Below, piece by piece: positions 7,548 through 7,912 of a stretch of 7,912 nucleotides of DNA. The stretch comes from Gammaproteobacteria bacterium (GTDB lineage: Bacteria > Pseudomonadota > Gammaproteobacteria > Magnimaribacterales > Magnimaribacteraceae). The position numbers and the translations under genes are program-made. Each line of letters opens with the position of its first letter. The stretch's first letter is position 1. Location: NCBI GenBank assembly GCA_002730855.1, contig PCBA01000055.1, forward strand, positions 1-7,912, given 5' to 3'. The notes below the pieces were generated by a model. It had not been told where the DNA came from, did no database searches, and saw only the letters and a list, made by a program, of their open reading frames with translations.

Positions 7548-7912
7548 TCTGTGAGGTTGCAGCTCTGGCAACATTTAAACGTACAATAGTTTCATTTATT
7601 GAACTATGTTGAATATTTACTAATACCGTTGCTCCTACATATCCCATTCTATCTAAAACTTTTCGTACTGCATCTTCTAGTTCTCCTTTACTTAAATTGC
7701 CTTTTAACATAGAACCACTCCTTGATTCAGATATGTCTATAGGAAGAATACTAATTGGACTGCTTGTTATTCTTCGTAATTGTTCTCTCCATCCCATTCC
7801 AAAATCATGTGCGTCAAGTCCTTCTTCTTGAACCGATACAGTTTGAAAATCATCTAAATTTGTGGTTGGATCCATTATAGGATGAAGAGCAGGTGGCTTA
7901 TAATAAGTATTA
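7525..7912 (-). CDS. C-terminal part of an unidentified protein upstream of the giant gene
   Basis: I do not recognise this protein. It ends with TAG at 7527-7525, and the frame stays open to the right edge, giving 128 visible residues. An ATG at 7875-7873 could start a 116-residue protein. However, the bases before it (CATCCTATA) contain no purine-rich ribosome site, and in-frame codons continue upstream as a proline-rich stretch (YYKPPALHP). A longer protein starting outside the window is therefore more likely. The first half is acidic and poorly structured in appearance. The last 60 residues look like a small alpha/beta unit: a helix from KGELEDAVRKVLDRMGY, two strands (ATVLVNI and ETIVRLNV), and a closing helix ending in EKIYG. 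It overlaps the giant gene by 8 bases, so the two are probably co-transcribed and translationally coupled. In a phage this position would suit a virion structural protein, but nothing in the residues proves it. Confidence 0.75.
   Translation of the reverse strand, partial: NTYYKPPALHPIMDPTTNLDDFQTVSVQEEGLDAHDFGMGWREQLRRITSSPISILPIDISESRSGSMLKGNLSKGELEDAVRKVLDRMGYVGATVLVNIQHSSINETIVRLNVARAATSQIIEKIYG

Noticed and set aside
7525..7875. ATG at 7875 as the true start of the upstream gene
   Set aside because: No ribosome site precedes it and the frame continues open upstream to the edge, so it is treated as an internal Met.

Overview
The window is almost entirely one gene. A reading frame on the minus strand starts at 7532 and stays open to the left edge. 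It gives at least 2,510 codons with no stop, and the C-terminus lies outside the window. A second minus-strand gene, seen only as its last 128 codons, ends at 7525 and overlaps the giant gene by 8 bases. There are no RNA genes, insertion sequences, CRISPR arrays or long non-coding stretches. The short plus-strand reading frames are antisense shadows of the giant gene.

The giant protein appears to be a single-chain DNA-dependent RNA polymerase of the double-psi beta-barrel type. It carries a DYDGD metal-binding loop (residues 2348-2352, bases 477-491). An RxP motif lies about 50 residues before the loop (R2298, P2300), and a segment resembling the RNAP beta-prime sequence downstream of its catalytic loop follows it. 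A segment around E1202/D1203 resembles the beta-subunit signature, so the order beta-like then beta-prime-like would match other one-chain enzymes (YonO, QDE-1, crAss-like phage virion RNAP). N4-type virion RNAPs are T7-like and do not use this loop.

The most interesting point is a second catalytic signature in the same chain. Residues about 680-1005 carry all the motifs of a DnaQ-like DEDDh 3'-5' exonuclease: DLE at 687-689, a GHN...D motif ending at D840, a DT motif at D886, and HxxxxD at H984/D989. A giant polymerase with a built-in exonuclease is not an arrangement I recognise.

Layout on the minus strand, in protein order: 7912-7525, end of an unidentified upstream protein; 7532-5496, N-terminal part (residues 1-680) with no recognised domain; 5495-4518, exonuclease domain; 4517-3996, linker with an Ala/Gly-rich hydrophobic stretch; 3995-3798, beta-like signature; 3797-966, long unassigned middle; 965-303, beta-prime-like catalytic core; 302-1, start of the downstream polymerase region.

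The DNA is AT-rich, roughly one third G+C by eye, with TTA, AGA, ATA and AAA codons common. With the giant size and tight gene packing, this suggests a tailed bacteriophage or prophage, with crAss-like viruses as the closest known analogy. That placement is inference: no capsid, portal or terminase gene is visible. The tandem, overlapping genes fit a late virion-protein operon whose polymerase would be packaged and injected with the DNA.
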